Shown piece by piece: positions 62,052-64,000 of a DNA stretch of 64,000 nt (position 1 is its first letter; the number at the start of each line of letters is the position of its first letter). The notes below the pieces were generated by a model. That model had not been told where the DNA came from and did no database searches. It worked only from the letters and a program-made list of their open reading frames with translations. Source of the DNA: Pseudodesulfovibrio sp. (GTDB lineage: Bacteria > Desulfobacterota > Desulfovibrionia > Desulfovibrionales > Desulfovibrionaceae); contig JAEINO010000005.1 of the NCBI GenBank assembly GCA_016342345.1, positions 1 through 64,000 of the forward strand, read 5' to 3'. A program made the translations under genes and the position numbers.

Positions 62052-64000
62052 CTCGACTGCCCGCAACTGGTAGTTTTATGGTAAATAGGGCTCCGGTTTC
62101 ACTATTATTCGCATGAATAGTTCCGCCAAAGTCCTTGATCAAGCCGTAACTGATGGAAAGCCCGAGACCGGTCCCTTTGCCTACCTTCTTGGTGGTAAAA
62201 AAAGGTTCGAATATCCGGTGGATAAGACCCTCAGGTATACCGCCGCCATTGTCATCGACCTCGATAATCACGTCCTTTCCTTCTACATACGTCCTGACGC
62301 TTATCCATGGCCTATCAGAATCGCTGCCCCATGTCTTCTCTTCAAGTATGTCCCGGGCATTGACCAGAAGATTAATGATCACCTGTTCCAACTGATCTGA
62401 AGACCCCATGACAGGCACAAGATTCTCGGCCAGATCCCAACTCACCTGAATACCGCGTGCAGCAAATTGCTTGTTAAGCAACGTAAAGGCCCTGTCCACA
62501 CTCATATTAACGTCAACCAACTCCACGACTTGATCGACCTTTCTGCCGAATTCCCTCATGTGGTTGATGATCTTGGCGGCCCGATCCACATAGCTGTCAA
62601 CCTCCCTGGCCAGGGTGGCAATTGTATCAGGAGGAATAATCTCCTTTGCATTCACTTTCTTCAGAAAAAAATTATTGGCAGACTTGATAACGGTCAGGGG
62701 CTGATTGAGTTCATGGGCAACGCCAGTTGCCATCTCGCCCAGCGTAGCCATTTTTCCTGCATGAAAAAGCAGCTGTTCCGCCTCCAGCCTTTCGGTAATA
62801 TCCGTGGTGCTGACAAGAAGATACTCCGCATTCGAATAGGCAGATTCAGCCAGCATGATGTCCACAAAAAAAGTTTCTCCATCCTTGCGCAGGCTTTTCA
62901 CCTGATTGACAACCGTAAAAGCCCGCATTTGCGACACGATTCGATCAATTTCGTCCGGATGGATCACGGAAGCAAAAGGCTTTCCTATCAAATCACCAAC
63001 ATCATAACCATACACGGAACAGGCGGTATTGTTACAATCAAGGATAGCAAGAGACTTGTCGTCCAGCACGAAAATGGAATTAGGTACATTATTGAAAATG
63101 GTGTGATATTTCTTTTCTGATTCCTTGAGTTTTTCTTCGAGCTTCTTCCTTTCGGTTATATCCAGACACATCTCCATGGCCTTGGTCACCTTGCCATTTT
63201 TGTCAACAATGGGGGCAGTATGCACAATCCAATGAGAATACGTACCATCTGGATTCCGCCTGTGTTCCTCGCTACAATGAGCCAAACCGGTTTCAAAAGT
63301 ACGCTCCACCGGACATTCTTCGCACTTCTCGTCAATACCTTTATATGCCTGATAGCAATAGGCACCGGGGAATGGATTGAATCGCTCCCGACTCTCCTTG
63401 TTGTATTGCAGCAATTTGAAACTTCTATCCTGAACAGTAACAATGCAAGGAACATTATCGAACAAAAGCCCATACTCCTCCATCTTCTCATTCAAAGCGT
63501 CCTGCTTTGCCTGAAGAGCCGAGACCATGGCTTCATGCGACCGAGCCAGTTTACCCAACTCATCGCTCCGAGAAGCAATGGAATCAACCGCGCTGGAAGT
63601 CTTGCCATGAGCAATATCCTGTGAACTCTTGATCAACATTGAAAGAGGTCTGGTGATGATCTGACGCAACCCCATGAATATGCAGCCGGAAGTGATGATG
63701 AAGAAAATCGTGCCTAAAACAATGAGTTGTGTCTGATAATCAGACACCTCTATCTCATTGGATTCAAATGCAAAAACAAGATCCAATGTGCCAAGTATTG
63801 CCTGATCAGCCTGATGGAAATGACACGGGCCGCCCGAACATTCCGCAGGATTGCCAATCGGGGTCAGAACGCTGAAAAAATGTCCCCCCTCAGGCGAATA
63901 GAACTCTCTGGTCCGCTCCTCAAGAGTGAGAGATTTCCTGGGCTCATCGGCATCATGACAGGATTGGCAAGCTTGGTGAGTCGTATCAATAACAGAATTT
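62044..64000 (-). CDS. Haem-binding sensor histidine kinase, 5' end outside window
   Basis: The frame is open from the stop at 62044 to the right edge (at least 651 residues); an internal TTG at 63786 is not the start. The visible N-terminal part is periplasmic and holds ACQSCHD (a CXXCH haem c site) and CSGGPCHFH (CX4CH, a second haem site). Then TM ([18 protein letters not shown]), HAMP, PAS with [16 protein letters not shown], a second PAS, a HisKA with [16 protein letters not shown] and a HATPase with [10 protein letters not shown]. It is likely a redox or ligand sensor. Coupled to the hybrid kinase at 60915. Confidence 0.88.
   Translation of the reverse strand, partial: NSVIDTTHQACQSCHDADEPRKSLTLEERTREFYSPEGGHFFSVLTPIGNPAECSGGPCHFHQADQAILGTLDLVFAFESNEIEVSDYQTQLIVLGTIFFIITSGCIFMGLRQIITRPLSMLIKSSQDIAHGKTSSAVDSIASRSDELGKLARSHEAMVSALQAKQDALNEKMEEYGLLFDNVPCIVTVQDRSFKLLQYNKESRERFNPFPGAYCYQAYKGIDEKCEECPVERTFETGLAHCSEEHRRNPDGTYSHWIVHTAPIVDKNGKVTKAMEMCLDITERKKLEEKLKESEKKYHTIFNNVPNSIFVLDDKSLAILDCNNTACSVYGYDVGDLIGKPFASVIHPDEIDRIVSQMRAFTVVNQVKSLRKDGETFFVDIMLAESAYSNAEYLLVSTTDITERLEAEQLLFHAGKMATLGEMATGVAHELNQPLTVIKSANNFFLKKVNAKEIIPPDTIATLAREVDSYVDRAAKIINHMREFGRKVDQVVELVDVNMSVDRAFTLLNKQFAARGIQVSWDLAENLVPVMGSSDQLEQVIINLLVNARDILEEKTWGSDSDRPWISVRTYVEGKDVIIEVDDNGGGIPEGLIHRIFEPFFTTKKVGKGTGLGLSISYGLIKDFGGTIHANNSETGALFTIKLPVAGSRDE

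Overview
The window looks like a chromosome segment of a sulfate-reducing deltaproteobacterium of the Desulfovibrionaceae (Desulfovibrio/Pseudodesulfovibrio type). The evidence is family-level: a Tmc transmembrane redox complex with an acidic tetrahaem cytochrome c3, an Orp-like cluster of NifX-fold proteins and ferredoxin-containing MinD-type ATPases, a free rubredoxin, a membrane D-lactate-type dehydrogenase next to a four-subunit 2-oxoacid:ferredoxin oxidoreductase, an SLC13/DASS anion transporter, and dense sigma-54 and two-component signalling. No database was searched; all calls come from reading the sequence.

Layout. 1-3380: late end of a Mu-like prophage (virion-type genes, a probable moron, com plus a DNA methyltransferase). 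3415-3694: a 27-bp inverted repeat and tRNA-Ala(CGC) with its terminator. 3776-12131: CgeB-type glycosyltransferase, rlmE, then yebC-ruvC and ruvA-ruvB, split by a three-gene, AT-rich gtr-like glucosylation cassette. 12194-13324: small genes (exported beta-sandwich protein, a rubredoxin with an unusual CXC site, a GlsB/YeaQ-type membrane protein). 13799-25054: a minus-strand catabolic operon (divergent BCCT carrier, IclR regulator, butyrate kinase, phosphotransbutyrylase, MFS carrier, Vor-like oxidoreductase, FAD/Fe-S dehydrogenase) that would turn a 2-hydroxy or 2-oxo acid into acyl-CoA, then acyl phosphate and ATP.

26079-44780: a signalling and transport island. One eleven-gene minus-strand operon encodes five receiver proteins, two histidine kinases, a PEP-synthase-like phosphohistidine protein, a DASS transporter, a 50-residue membrane protein and a YIP1 protein. 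Opposite it lie a 1011-residue membrane protein of unknown family, a third kinase with the same type of sensor domain, and a membrane-bound AAA+ activator. I find well-formed -24/-12 promoters in front of the operon, the 1011-residue gene and the third kinase, but a sigma-70-like promoter in front of the activator. This suggests one self-contained sigma-54 regulon and is the best candidate here for an undescribed system.

45135-50258: Orp-like metal-cluster operon (DUF134 regulator, Gly-repeat NifX protein, two MinD/ferredoxin ATPases, second NifX protein, IscU-like scaffold, FmdB zinc ribbon, pseudo-receiver, CGGC-type protein). 50569-58704: a sigma-54 activator followed by a sigma-54-promoted operon (NifX protein, tmcD, tmcC, tmcB, tmcA, an unknown protein, UspA, two receivers). 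58838-64000: kinases, one with its receiver split at an A7 slippery heptamer and one, cut by the right edge, with a haem-binding periplasmic domain.
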